A DNA stretch of 64,000 bases from CAZLBC01 sp964557575 (GTDB taxonomy: Bacteria; Planctomycetota; Phycisphaerae; SM23-33): positions 1-64,000 of the forward strand of contig CAZLBC010000017.1 in the NCBI GenBank assembly GCA_964557575.1, read 5' to 3'. Positions within the stretch are counted from its first letter, which is position 1. Each line of letters begins with the position of its first letter. The notes beneath the pieces are model-generated. The model made no database searches and was not told where the DNA came from. It saw only the letters and a program-made list of their open reading frames with translations. Position numbers and translations under genes: made by a program. Shown here piece after piece: positions 53,369 to 62,747 of this stretch.

Positions 53369-54814
53369 ATGACAAACAGGCGCGGTTTTATAAAGACATT
53401 GGGAACGGGGGCGCTGGCGGCACTCGCGCCGGGCATGCGGGGGGCGGAAAACGGGAAAAAGCCCAACATCCTCTTTATCTTCGCCGACGACCAGTGCTTC
53501 GAGACCATCCGGGCACTGGGGTTCGACCAGATCCACACCCCGAACCTCGACCGGCTCGTGAAAAGCGGGACCACCTTTACCCACGCCTACAACCAGGGGT
53601 CCTGGAGCGGGGCCGTGTGCATCGCCAGCCGCTGCATGCTGAACACGGGCCGTTTCCTGTGGCACGCACAGAAGGTGTACCGCTCGGCCGAAAAAGAGCG
53701 GAAAGCCGGTCGGTTCTGGTCGGAGTACATGAAGGGCGCCGGCTACGAGACCTACATGACGGGCAAGTGGCACGTCAGGGCGGATGCCAAAAAGGCCTTC
53801 GACGTGGCGGCCCACGTCCGGGGCGGCATGCCGAACCAGACGAAGGAAGGATACAACCGGCCCATAGAGGGCAAAGAGGACCCGTGGAAGCCCTGGGACA
53901 GGAAATTCGGCGGCTACTGGAAAGGCGGCACGCACTGGAGCGAAGTCGTGGGCGACGATGCCGAGGATTTTCTCGGGAAAGCGGCAACAAGCGACGCGCC
54001 GTTCTTCATGTACATCGCGTTCAACGCCCCCCACGACCCGCGCCAGTCGCCGAAGAAATACGTCGACCGGTACCCGCCCGAGAAGGTCAGGGTCCCGAAA
54101 AACTTTCTTCCGGAGTACCCGTTCAAGGACAAGATCGGGTGCGGCAAAGGTCTCCGCGACGAACGGCTGGCCCCCTTCCCCCGCACGAAATACGCGGTCA
54201 AAATAAACCGGCGGGAATACTACGCGATCATCACGCACATGGACGCCCAGATCGGGCGGATACTGGCGGCGCTGGAGAAGTCGGGAAAGGCCGACAACAC
54301 GTATATCTTCTTTTCGGCGGACCACGGCCTCGCGGTCGGCCACCACGGCCTGATAGGCAAGCAGAACCTCTTCGACCACAGCGTCAGGGTTCCCCTGATG
54401 GTATCGGGGCCCGGCGTCGCGCAGGGCAGAAAGATCGCTACGCCGGTGTACCTCCAGGACATCATGCCGTCCACCCTTGAGCTGGCGGGCGTCCGGAAAC
54501 CCGATCACGTCCAGTTCAGGAGCCTGCTGCCGCTGATGGACGGGCGCAGGGACACCTCCTACGACGCCGTCTACGGGGGGTACTTCAGCTTCCAGCGGAT
54601 GGTGACGAAGGGCAACTGGAAGCTGCTGCTCTATCCCAGGATCAAGAAAGTGCTGCTGTTCGACCTCGCAAAAGATCCGGCGGAGATGAACGACCGCTCG
54701 GGCGACCCCGCCGTGAAACCCGTGATAAAAAAACTATTCGCCGAACTGCTGAAGCTCCAGAAAGAAACCGGCGACACGCTCGATCTCCGGGCCGTCTATC
54801 CCGGGCTCTCGTAA
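53369..54814 (+). CDS. Tat-exported sulfatase (S1 type)
   Basis: The 481-residue product has a Tat leader (NRRGFIKTLGTGALAAL). The metal site begins FIFADDQC (D40, D41). The formylglycine motif is C84-IASR followed by CMLNTGR, a CxAxR variant of the common CxPSR. YMTGKWHV and FFSADHGLAVGHHGLIGKQN give the remaining metal and substrate Lys/His residues. It would desulfate a carbohydrate after Cys-to-formylglycine conversion by FGE, which is not in the window. A TATAAT lies at 53325, without a clear -35. It is followed 20 nt later by a second sulfatase gene. Confidence 0.93.
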   Translation: MTNRRGFIKTLGTGALAALAPGMRGAENGKKPNILFIFADDQCFETIRALGFDQIHTPNLDRLVKSGTTFTHAYNQGSWSGAVCIASRCMLNTGRFLWHAQKVYRSAEKERKAGRFWSEYMKGAGYETYMTGKWHVRADAKKAFDVAAHVRGGMPNQTKEGYNRPIEGKEDPWKPWDRKFGGYWKGGTHWSEVVGDDAEDFLGKAATSDAPFFMYIAFNAPHDPRQSPKKYVDRYPPEKVRVPKNFLPEYPFKDKIGCGKGLRDERLAPFPRTKYAVKINRREYYAIITHMDAQIGRILAALEKSGKADNTYIFFSADHGLAVGHHGLIGKQNLFDHSVRVPLMVSGPGVAQGRKIATPVYLQDIMPSTLELAGVRKPDHVQFRSLLPLMDGRRDTSYDAVYGGYFSFQRMVTKGNWKLLLYPRIKKVLLFDLAKDPAEMNDRSGDPAVKPVIKKLFAELLKLQKETGDTLDLRAVYPGLS

Positions 54815-54834
54815 TCACCAGGAGGCACTGCATC

Positions 54835-56244
54835 ATGAACAGAAGAACCTTCCTCGGATCCATCGCGGTCGTCGCCGGCGGCGCCCGCCTCCCGTTATCG
54901 GGCGCCGGCGCACCGAAACAACCGTCCAACATCCTCCTGATAAACGTCGACGACCTCGGCTGGACCGACCTGGGGTGTTTCGGGAGCCGCTACTACGAAA
55001 CACCCAATATCGACCGGCTCCGCGCGGAAGGGATGAAGTTCACGAATGCCTATGCCGCCTGCGCCGTCTGTTCGCCGACGCGGGCCGCAATCATGACGGG
55101 CCGCTACCCCGCGCGCATCGGCATCACCGACTGGGTCCGGGCCCGTTTCCAGGGCGGCCACGTCAAGAACGGGAAAAACCCGTCGGGCACGGTCACGCGG
55201 AAGGGACTGGTGCTGCCGAAAAACCACCTCTTCATGGAACACGCGGAAGTCACCATCGCCGAGATGCTCAAGCCGCTCGGGTACGTCTCGTGCCATATCG
55301 GCAAGTGGCACCTCGGCCCGGACAACTGGTATCCCGACACGCAGGGCTTCGATTGCAACATCGGCGGGTGCGACCTCGGCCAGCCCCTGAATTACTTCGA
55401 TCCCTATACCGCCCGGAAACTGAAAAACGGCATCCCCACCCTCAAACCCCGGAAAAAGGGCGAGTACCTGACCGACCGCGAAGCCGACGAGGCGGCGCGG
55501 TTCATCAGGGACAACCGGGAGCGACCCTTCTTTCTCCACATGTGCCACTACGCCGTCCATACCCCGATCCAGGCAAAGAAGGACCTGGTCGCCCGGTACA
55601 CGGCCAAAAAAAAGACCAACCAGAAGAACCCCGTCTACGCGGCCATGGTCCACAGCGTCGACGAGGCGGTCGGCACAATGATGAAGGCCCTCGACGACAG
55701 CGGACAGGCGGACAATACCCTCGTGATATTCACCTCAGACAACGGCGGGCTGCTCGGGCCGACGCACAACGCCCCGCTCCGCGCGGGAAAGGGGTATCCC
55801 TACGAGGGCGGGATCAGGATCCCGCAGATCGTGCGCTGGCCGGGGAAGGTCGCGGCCGGTTCCGCCTGCGACACCCCCGTCATCAGCGTTGACTTTCTTC
55901 CCACGATCGCCGCGGCGGCCGGCGCCCCCCTGCCCGACCGGGACATCGACGGCGAGAGCCTCATGCCCCTGCTTCGCGGCACGGGCGACCTGCAACGGGA
56001 ATGCATCTTCTGGCACTTCCCTCACTTCCGCGGGAAGATCGCGCCCTACTCGATCGTCCGCTGCGGGCCGTGGAAGCTCCTGAAGCGATACCACGGCACC
56101 CCGTTCGAACTCTACAACCTCGCGGAGGATATTTCCGAGACCACCGACCTGGCCGACAAGATGCCGGCGCGGGTAAAGAAACTGAACCGCCGGCTCGAAA
56201 CATGGCTCAAGGAGGTCGGCGCAACGGTCCCGCGGAAGGCGTGA
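54835..56244 (+). CDS. Tat-exported sulfatase (S1 type)
   Basis: The 469-residue product has a Tat-like leader (MNRRTFLGSIAVVAGG), RBS AGGAGG, metal Asp residues in INVDDLG (D39, D40), formylglycine motif C79-SPTR followed by AAIMTGRYPARIG, HIGKWHLG, and IFTSDNGGLLGPTHNAPLRA near the active site. It belongs to the common arylsulfatase-type group. It is likely in an operon with the preceding sulfatase. The substrate is probably a sulfated polysaccharide. Confidence 0.94.
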   Translation: MNRRTFLGSIAVVAGGARLPLSGAGAPKQPSNILLINVDDLGWTDLGCFGSRYYETPNIDRLRAEGMKFTNAYAACAVCSPTRAAIMTGRYPARIGITDWVRARFQGGHVKNGKNPSGTVTRKGLVLPKNHLFMEHAEVTIAEMLKPLGYVSCHIGKWHLGPDNWYPDTQGFDCNIGGCDLGQPLNYFDPYTARKLKNGIPTLKPRKKGEYLTDREADEAARFIRDNRERPFFLHMCHYAVHTPIQAKKDLVARYTAKKKTNQKNPVYAAMVHSVDEAVGTMMKALDDSGQADNTLVIFTSDNGGLLGPTHNAPLRAGKGYPYEGGIRIPQIVRWPGKVAAGSACDTPVISVDFLPTIAAAAGAPLPDRDIDGESLMPLLRGTGDLQRECIFWHFPHFRGKIAPYSIVRCGPWKLLKRYHGTPFELYNLAEDISETTDLADKMPARVKKLNRRLETWLKEVGATVPRKA

Positions 56245-56432
56245 ACCTGCCACATATTGCGCGTGTAATTTTCGCCCTTTATAAAACGGGAAAAACGATA
56301 CATTTTACACATTTTCTCTTGTGTGCCGGCGGATTGGGCTTCAGGATATCTTATAGTTATGAAGACACTGAGACCGAACCCATTCATTAATTCGACCCCG
56401 AACCGCCTACCGAACGGCTGGAACGGCTGACC

Positions 56433-57620
56433 ATGGCTGACACACTCCTGATCGTTGACGACAACCCGGTCGACAGGAAGATCCTGGGGGGCGTGCTCAA
56501 AAAGGAGGGATATGACCTGGTCGTCGCCGGGGACGGCGAGGCCGCCCTGGCCGCCGTGGGGAAACAGCGACCCGACCTGATTCTCCTCGACGTCATCATG
56601 CCCGGCCTGAGCGGGTACGAGGTGTGCGGCCGGCTCAAGGCGGATGCCGCAACGGCCGACATACCCGTGCTGTTCCTCTCCGGCCTGTCGGAGGCAAAGG
56701 ACAAGGTAAAGGGACTGAACGCGGGCGGGCTGGACTACATATCCAAGCCGTTCGACACGGAAGAGGTGCTGGCCCGCGTCCGCGCGCACCTGGAACTGCT
56801 CCACCTGAATCGCGACCTGCAGCGCGCCAACCGGGAACTGGAGGCCCGGCAAAAGCAGGTGGACAAGGACCTGGCGGCCGCCGCCGAAATTCAGCGGACC
56901 CTGCTGCCCCGGCGGAAGGCGTCGATCAGCACTATCGACATGGCCTGGAAATTCCTGCCGTGTGAAACGGTCGGCGGAGACCTGTTCAACGTCCTTCGCC
57001 TGGACGAAAATCACTGGGCCGTATACATGATAGACGTTACCGGCCACGGCGTTCCCGCCGCCATGGTTTCCGTGTCGGTCTCCCACCTGATGGACCCGAA
57101 CAACGGCCAACTGGTCAAAACCGCGATCCACGAGCCCCCCTACTACCGGCTCGCCTCACCCGCGGAAGTGATTACCGGGCTGGACGAAGCCTATTCCCCC
57201 GGTCGGCTCGACAAGCTTTTCTCCGTCAGCTACATGGTCCTCAACGTGCGGACCGGAGCACTGCAGTACAGCAACGCCGCGCATCCCTATCCCCTGCTGG
57301 TTCGCGCGACGGGAAAGACGGAACTGCTCAGGATCGGCGGCACCATGGTCGGCATGGGAGGCGTCATGGCATTCGAGGAAGGAACGGTTGCGCTGGAACC
57401 GGGGGACAAGCTGTTTGTGTACACGGACGGGATAACGGAGCACCGAAACGAAGAAAAGGATTTTTTCGGAGAACAGCGGCTGTACGACGAAATCACCGGG
57501 TTGCGGACCAGGCCGGTCGAAAAAATCGTCGAGCGGGTCATGGATGCCGTCATGACATTTTCCCGCCGGAAACCGCGCGACGATGTCAGTCTGCTGGGAT
57601 TCGAGTATCTCGGCGGGTAA
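56433..57620 (+). CDS. Receiver-SpoIIE (PP2C-type) phosphatase
   Basis: The 395-residue product has a receiver domain at 1-120 (LLIVDDNPVDRK, phospho-Asp in LILLDVIMPG near 53, Lys in YISKPFD) and a coiled coil at 125-160 (LNRDLQRANRELEARQKQVD). The RsbU/SpoIIE-type phosphatase domain has ETVGGDLFNV, VYMIDVTGHGVPAAM and KLFVYTDGITEHRN. It would dephosphorylate an anti-anti-sigma partner when the receiver is phosphorylated. The next gene is a hybrid kinase with an HPt domain, a plausible phosphate donor. No anti-anti-sigma gene is in the window. Confidence 0.93.
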   Translation: MADTLLIVDDNPVDRKILGGVLKKEGYDLVVAGDGEAALAAVGKQRPDLILLDVIMPGLSGYEVCGRLKADAATADIPVLFLSGLSEAKDKVKGLNAGGLDYISKPFDTEEVLARVRAHLELLHLNRDLQRANRELEARQKQVDKDLAAAAEIQRTLLPRRKASISTIDMAWKFLPCETVGGDLFNVLRLDENHWAVYMIDVTGHGVPAAMVSVSVSHLMDPNNGQLVKTAIHEPPYYRLASPAEVITGLDEAYSPGRLDKLFSVSYMVLNVRTGALQYSNAAHPYPLLVRATGKTELLRIGGTMVGMGGVMAFEEGTVALEPGDKLFVYTDGITEHRNEEKDFFGEQRLYDEITGLRTRPVEKIVERVMDAVMTFSRRKPRDDVSLLGFEYLGG

Positions 57621-57679
57621 CGAAAACATCGGGTGCGGATTTCGATCGTTGCGACGGGTGTTGCCGCCGAGGTGAAGCC

Positions 57680-60640
57680 GTGAGAATCAAGATCGGTGAC
57701 AAACTGCTGCTGGTCGCCGCCATAGGAACGGCCGTCACCGCCGTCCTCGGCGCGGGGTCGGTTTATGTCATCGGCGGCTCGTTGCGCAGAGACCGCATCA
57801 ATGCCCGCCTCTCTTCAATCGCGCAATCAAAGGCCGGCCGCGTCCGGTCGCTGCTCCAGGAATACGCCAACCGCGTCCGCCTCTTCGCCGCATCGGAACT
57901 TCTCCGCGCCGACCCGGTCGACGACACGCTCGGCGGGCGGCTGGAATCACTCGCCGCGCCGTTCCCGGATATCGCCGCGCTGACACTCGTCGGCCCGGAC
58001 GGGACGATCACCGCCTCCACCGAACGCGGGGAGCGGGGAACCGACCGGTCCCGCGATCCCGTCTTCCGCAACGGGCTGACAGCGATCTTCGTCAACGGTA
58101 TCCACCGGTCGCAAACGACGGGGCACAGGGTCATAACCATAGCGGCGCCGCTGCGCGATCCCGTCACCAAACAAGGGCGGGGTGTACTCACGGCGACGAT
58201 CCGGACAACGCGGCTCGACGAGATCATGACCGAACACACGGGGCTCCAGGAGACGGGTGAATCCTACCTGGTCAACCGGGACGGCCTGATCCTCACCCCC
58301 ACGCGGCACGCGGCGAAACCGCCCCTGTCCCTGCACGTCGATTCGAAAAATGTCCGGGAGTGGACAGGACGATCCGGAACGGCGGCGGCCGGCGGAGAGA
58401 TTCCCGAATACCGGGATTACCGGGGCGTGACCGTCATCGGCACGCATGCGCCCCTTCCCGACAGGGGGTGGTGCGCCTGCGTAAAAATAGATTCGACAGA
58501 GGTGTACGAACCGATTGTGCGGCTGACCCGGGCCGTATTTATTCTCACCCTTCTTCTGAGCACGGTGGTCACGTCGTTTGTCAGGTCATTTATGCGCCAC
58601 ATACTCAAACCCATACGCCAGTTGCGGCACGGTTCCCGCCAGATCGGCTCGGGCGACCTGGCGTACCGGCTCGACATACAGACCGGGGACGAGATCGAGG
58701 AGCTTGCCCAGGAATTCAACCGCATGGCGGCGCGCCTGTCCGAAGCACGGGAAGGCCTGGAGCGAAAGGTGGCGGAACGAACCAGGGAACTCGAACAGGC
58801 CAAGGGCCTGGCCGAGGAGGCGGCACAATCAAAGGCCGATTTCCTCGCGAACATGAGCCACGAAATCCGTACCCCCATGAACGGCGTCATCGGCATGGCG
58901 AACCTGCTGCTGTCCGCCGACCTGACCGGAGAGCAGTGCGATTACGTCAAGACGATAAAAAACAGCGCCGAATCCCTCCTGGACATCATCAACGATATCC
59001 TCGACATCTCGAAGATCGAGGCCGGACGGCTGGTCCTGGAGTCGGCGGTCTTCGACCCCCGGTCGGTAATCGAGGACATCAACGACCTGCTCGCCCTGCG
59101 AGCCCAGGACAAGGGTCTCGAGTACGCCTGCCGGATCGCCCCGGACGTCCCCGCGCAGGTCAGGGGCGACCCCTTTCGGCTGCGACAGGTCCTGATCAAC
59201 CTCCTCGGCAACGCGATCAAGTTCACCGAGCACGGTGAGGTGGCCCTGCTGGTCTTCCGGGAAAGGGCGCGGGACGGAACGGTCCTGCTGCGATTCGACG
59301 TCAGGGATACCGGCATCGGTATCGACGCCGATAAAATAGATTCGCTGTTCGATACCTTCAGCCAGGAAGACGCCTCCACGACGCGCAGGCACGGCGGCAC
59401 GGGCCTGGGGCTGAGCATAGCAAAAAATATTACGGAGATGATGGGCGGGAGACTCTCCGTCACCAGCAGCAAGGGCGACGGATCGACGTTCTCGTTTACG
59501 GCCGCATTCGAGAGCGTGCCCGCCGTTGAGACGGGCCGGCGGCCGCCCGCCTGTCTTCGGGATCTCTGCGTCGCCGTCGTCGAGGAAAACGAGACCAACC
59601 GCCTGATGATCCGCGATATGCTTCTGTCCTGGGGCTGTCGCGTCATCGACGTGCCGGACATCGAATCGCTGCTGTCGGACCGCGACAATGCACAAGACCC
59701 GATCGGCGTCACGCTTCTCGGCCCTCCCCTGCACGGTGACGAACATCCCGACTGCGGCCGAATCGTACCGATGACGACCATGCGCCGGCGCACCGGCGGC
59801 TCCCTCGCCAAGCCGATCAAGCGGGCCGCGCTCCGGGACCTGCTGGTTTCCATCATGAAAGGCGGAGACGCACAACCGACACGGGACGCGCCCGCCGTTT
59901 CCGACATTTCATTCGTCGGCAATCGCGTACTGCTGGTCGAAGACAACCCCGTCAACCAGAAGGTCGCGTGTTCCCTGCTGGAACAATTCGGCTGCACCGC
60001 CACGCTCGCCGCCACCGGGCGCGAGGCACTGGAAGCCCTCGAATCGGCATCATTCGATTGTGTCCTGATGGACGTGCAGATGCCCGGCATGGACGGCTTC
60101 GAAGCGACGCGGCGCATACGCGCATCGGGACAGGCGTACGACGGTGTCCCCATCATCGCCATGACCGCGCACGCCCTGGAGGGCGACCGGGAACGGTGCG
60201 CGGCGGCGGGAATGGACGATTACGTCTCGAAACCCGTGAACCCCGCGGTCCTCGCGAAGGTTATGGACAAGTACCTCGATCGGACACCGGGGGGGCTTGA
60301 CCGGCATGCGATTCTGCAGCGCGTCGGCGGGGACGAGGACCTGATGCGGGAGGTCATCGGCATTTTCCTCGACGACATACCGGGGCGTATCCGAGCGATC
60401 GAAAAGGCGGTCGAACGGGGCGACCCGGACACCGTGCAAGCGGAGGCGCATGCCGTAAAGGGATCGGCGGGGAATATCGGCGCGTCCGGTCTTTACGATG
60501 CGGCGGGGCGACTGGAAACCGCCGCAAAAGCGGGGGGGGAAACCGCGGCTGCCTTTCTCGCGGTGCGGCAGCAGTTCGAACTGCTGCGGCCGTCGCTCGG
60601 GAACATGGTGGAGCCCGCCGGCGAGCGGGAAAACGAATAA
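57680..60640 (+). CDS. Hybrid histidine kinase with receiver and HPt domains
   Basis: The 986-residue product has a GTG start preceded by GAGGTGA. It has a membrane segment (10-30), a dCache-like sensor (about 35-275), a second membrane segment (VFILTLLLSTVVTSF), HAMP (about 300-355), and HisKA with His near 394 (FLANMSHEIRTPMNGVIG). HATPase has NLLGNAIKFTEHG, DTGIGI and GGTGLGLSIAK. A receiver-like domain (about 625-725) lacks the phospho-Asp. A good receiver follows (VLLVEDNPVNQK, phospho-Asp near 797 in CVLMDVQMPG). The HPt domain has His near 924 (AHAVKGSAGNIG). It probably works with the REC-SpoIIE gene 59 nt upstream. Confidence 0.94.
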   Translation: MRIKIGDKLLLVAAIGTAVTAVLGAGSVYVIGGSLRRDRINARLSSIAQSKAGRVRSLLQEYANRVRLFAASELLRADPVDDTLGGRLESLAAPFPDIAALTLVGPDGTITASTERGERGTDRSRDPVFRNGLTAIFVNGIHRSQTTGHRVITIAAPLRDPVTKQGRGVLTATIRTTRLDEIMTEHTGLQETGESYLVNRDGLILTPTRHAAKPPLSLHVDSKNVREWTGRSGTAAAGGEIPEYRDYRGVTVIGTHAPLPDRGWCACVKIDSTEVYEPIVRLTRAVFILTLLLSTVVTSFVRSFMRHILKPIRQLRHGSRQIGSGDLAYRLDIQTGDEIEELAQEFNRMAARLSEAREGLERKVAERTRELEQAKGLAEEAAQSKADFLANMSHEIRTPMNGVIGMANLLLSADLTGEQCDYVKTIKNSAESLLDIINDILDISKIEAGRLVLESAVFDPRSVIEDINDLLALRAQDKGLEYACRIAPDVPAQVRGDPFRLRQVLINLLGNAIKFTEHGEVALLVFRERARDGTVLLRFDVRDTGIGIDADKIDSLFDTFSQEDASTTRRHGGTGLGLSIAKNITEMMGGRLSVTSSKGDGSTFSFTAAFESVPAVETGRRPPACLRDLCVAVVEENETNRLMIRDMLLSWGCRVIDVPDIESLLSDRDNAQDPIGVTLLGPPLHGDEHPDCGRIVPMTTMRRRTGGSLAKPIKRAALRDLLVSIMKGGDAQPTRDAPAVSDISFVGNRVLLVEDNPVNQKVACSLLEQFGCTATLAATGREALEALESASFDCVLMDVQMPGMDGFEATRRIRASGQAYDGVPIIAMTAHALEGDRERCAAAGMDDYVSKPVNPAVLAKVMDKYLDRTPGGLDRHAILQRVGGDEDLMREVIGIFLDDIPGRIRAIEKAVERGDPDTVQAEAHAVKGSAGNIGASGLYDAAGRLETAAKAGGETAAAFLAVRQQFELLRPSLGNMVEPAGERENE

Positions 60641-60702
60641 TCCTGGAGACAGGCGCGGTCGCGCCGTTGTATACTGTTGTCTCTGATAAAAGGAACGCCA
60701 CT

Positions 60703-62574
60703 ATGAAAACGAATCTCGACCGACGGACATTTCTGAAGGCATCGGCCGCCGTCTCCGCGGCGGCATCATGCCGCATCACCCCGACCCGCGCGGCCGCGCC
60801 GGACGCGAAGCCGAACATCCTCTGGATCACGAGCGAGGACAACGGCGTCTCCTGGATCAGTTGCTACGGCGGCGCGAACGCGAAGACCCCGACTATCGAC
60901 GCCCTGGCCGCAGAGGGCTTCCGCTACCGCTACTGCTTCGACAACGCCGCCGTCTGCGCGCCGACCCGCTCCTGCTGGATCACCGGCATGTACGCCGTCT
61001 CCAACGGCACCCAGCCGATGCGGAGCCGCAACCGTATCCCCCACGACAAAATCCCGTACTATCCCGACCTGCTGAAGAAGGCGGGCTACTACACCTCGAA
61101 TCCCGGCAAGACCGATTACAACATCGGCGGCCGCCCCGACAAGGAATGCTGGGACCACAAGGGCGGCAAGGGATGGGGCTGGCAGAAACGCGCTAAGGGA
61201 CAGCCCTTTTTCGCCGTGGTCAACATCGGCGACAGCCACGAGAGCCGTGCGCACGGCAGCGTCGAAAAGACGCGGAACGACCCGGCGAAGATGAAACTCT
61301 TTTCCTACCATCCCGACCTCCCTGCAATCCGGAAAAATTACGCCAAGTACGCCGATGCCGTGGAAAACATGGACCGCAAGGTCAAGCGCACCATAGACGC
61401 CCTGAAGGAGGACGGGCTCTACGAGGACACCGTCATCGTCTACTGCTCGGACCACGGCGGCGTGATGCCCCGCAGCAAGCGCTTCGTCTACGCCAGCGGC
61501 ATCCACTGCCCGCTGGTGGTCCGCATCCCCGAAAAGTACAAGCACCTCTACCCGGCCGCTAAACCGGGAACGACCGTCGACCGGCTGGTCGGTTTCGTCG
61601 ACATGCCCAAGACGTGGCTGAGCCTGGCCGGCGCGCCGATCCCCGACACGCTCCAGGGCACCGTCTTCCTCGGCCCGGGCACCGAACCGGAACCGACATA
61701 CCACTTCGCCTTCCGTGAACGGGCCGACGAGCGGCTCGACTGCGTGCGGGTGATCCGCGACAAGCGATTCGCCTACCACAAGAACTACATGCCGTACGCG
61801 CCGGCCGGGCAGTACCTCGCCTACCTCTGGCGGGCCGCCGCGGCCCGGGCGTGGGAAAAGCACCACCGGGAGGGCAAGACCGATGCGATCACGGGCCGGT
61901 TCTTCCGCCCGCGGGTCTCCGAGGAGTTCTACGACAACGAGAATGACTTCGACAACGTCCGCAACCTGATCGACAGCGCGGAACACGCCGAGAAGATCGC
62001 CGAGCTGAAGAAGGCCCTGCGGGCCAAGCAGCTCGAGCTGCGCGACTCCGGACTGATGCCGGAGAAGATGCGGGTCCGCCGCGCCGCGGAAAACAAGGTC
62101 ACGATCTACGAGATGGTGCGCGACGAGAAGCTCTACCCGCTTCAGAAGTACCTCGACGCCGCCGACGCGGCCCTCGCCCGGGACCCGGGCAACCGGGCCG
62201 CGTTCGTCGCGCAGATGGCGGACGCCGACGAGTGCCTGCGGTGGTGGGCGGTCGTCGGCCTCCACCTGCTCGAAAAGGACGCGGCCCCGGCCGCGGCGGC
62301 GCTGGAAAAGGCGCTGGCCGACGACGCGCACGAGGTGCGGATGATGGCGGCGTGGACGCTGGTGACGGTGGGAAAGGCCGAGAAGGGCCTCGCCTGCCTC
62401 GACGCGCTGCTGAACGCAAAAACGACCAACAAGAGCATGCTGCACAACATCCTGGACTGGATGGGCGAACCGGCCTTTCCGCTGATCAAGGCGTACGTCA
62501 AGAAACAGAGCAAGAAGAAAGGCCGCTACGGCACCAGCATCCTCGGCCACGTCGCGGAACTGCAGGGCTGGTAG
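60703..62574 (+). CDS. Tat-exported sulfatase with C-terminal HEAT-like region
   Basis: The product has 623 residues from the ATG at 60703 (AAAGGAA upstream; an in-frame ATG at 60667 has none). The Tat leader is LDRRTFLKASAAVSAAAS. It has an N-terminal metal site with SEDN (E45, D46) rather than ADD, formylglycine motif C85-APTR, SNPGKTDYNIGG, and YCSDHGGVMPRSKRFVYASG. Residues about 490-610 form alpha-hairpin repeats (CLRWWAVVGLHLLEKD, VRMMAAWTLVTVGKAEKGLA). It resembles the sulfamidase-like branch of S1 sulfatases (inference). Confidence 0.92.
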   Translation: MKTNLDRRTFLKASAAVSAAASCRITPTRAAAPDAKPNILWITSEDNGVSWISCYGGANAKTPTIDALAAEGFRYRYCFDNAAVCAPTRSCWITGMYAVSNGTQPMRSRNRIPHDKIPYYPDLLKKAGYYTSNPGKTDYNIGGRPDKECWDHKGGKGWGWQKRAKGQPFFAVVNIGDSHESRAHGSVEKTRNDPAKMKLFSYHPDLPAIRKNYAKYADAVENMDRKVKRTIDALKEDGLYEDTVIVYCSDHGGVMPRSKRFVYASGIHCPLVVRIPEKYKHLYPAAKPGTTVDRLVGFVDMPKTWLSLAGAPIPDTLQGTVFLGPGTEPEPTYHFAFRERADERLDCVRVIRDKRFAYHKNYMPYAPAGQYLAYLWRAAAARAWEKHHREGKTDAITGRFFRPRVSEEFYDNENDFDNVRNLIDSAEHAEKIAELKKALRAKQLELRDSGLMPEKMRVRRAAENKVTIYEMVRDEKLYPLQKYLDAADAALARDPGNRAAFVAQMADADECLRWWAVVGLHLLEKDAAPAAAALEKALADDAHEVRMMAAWTLVTVGKAEKGLACLDALLNAKTTNKSMLHNILDWMGEPAFPLIKAYVKKQSKKKGRYGTSILGHVAELQGW

Positions 62575-62747
62575 GCAAGGGCGACCGCGCGGGCCCCGGC
62601 GGTAACGATAAAGTTATACGTTGCAATCCGTTGGTATTAAACGTACTATCGTTGTCTATCGTGACGCATGATCCTGAAACCGTTACGTTTCACCGCCATC
62701 TGCAGAAAACTATTTCAATCAATCAATAATAACAAAGGAGCCACAGC

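Noticed and set aside
60670..60675. TATACT as the -10 of the third sulfatase gene
   Set aside because: No acceptable -35 at 16-18 bp upstream.
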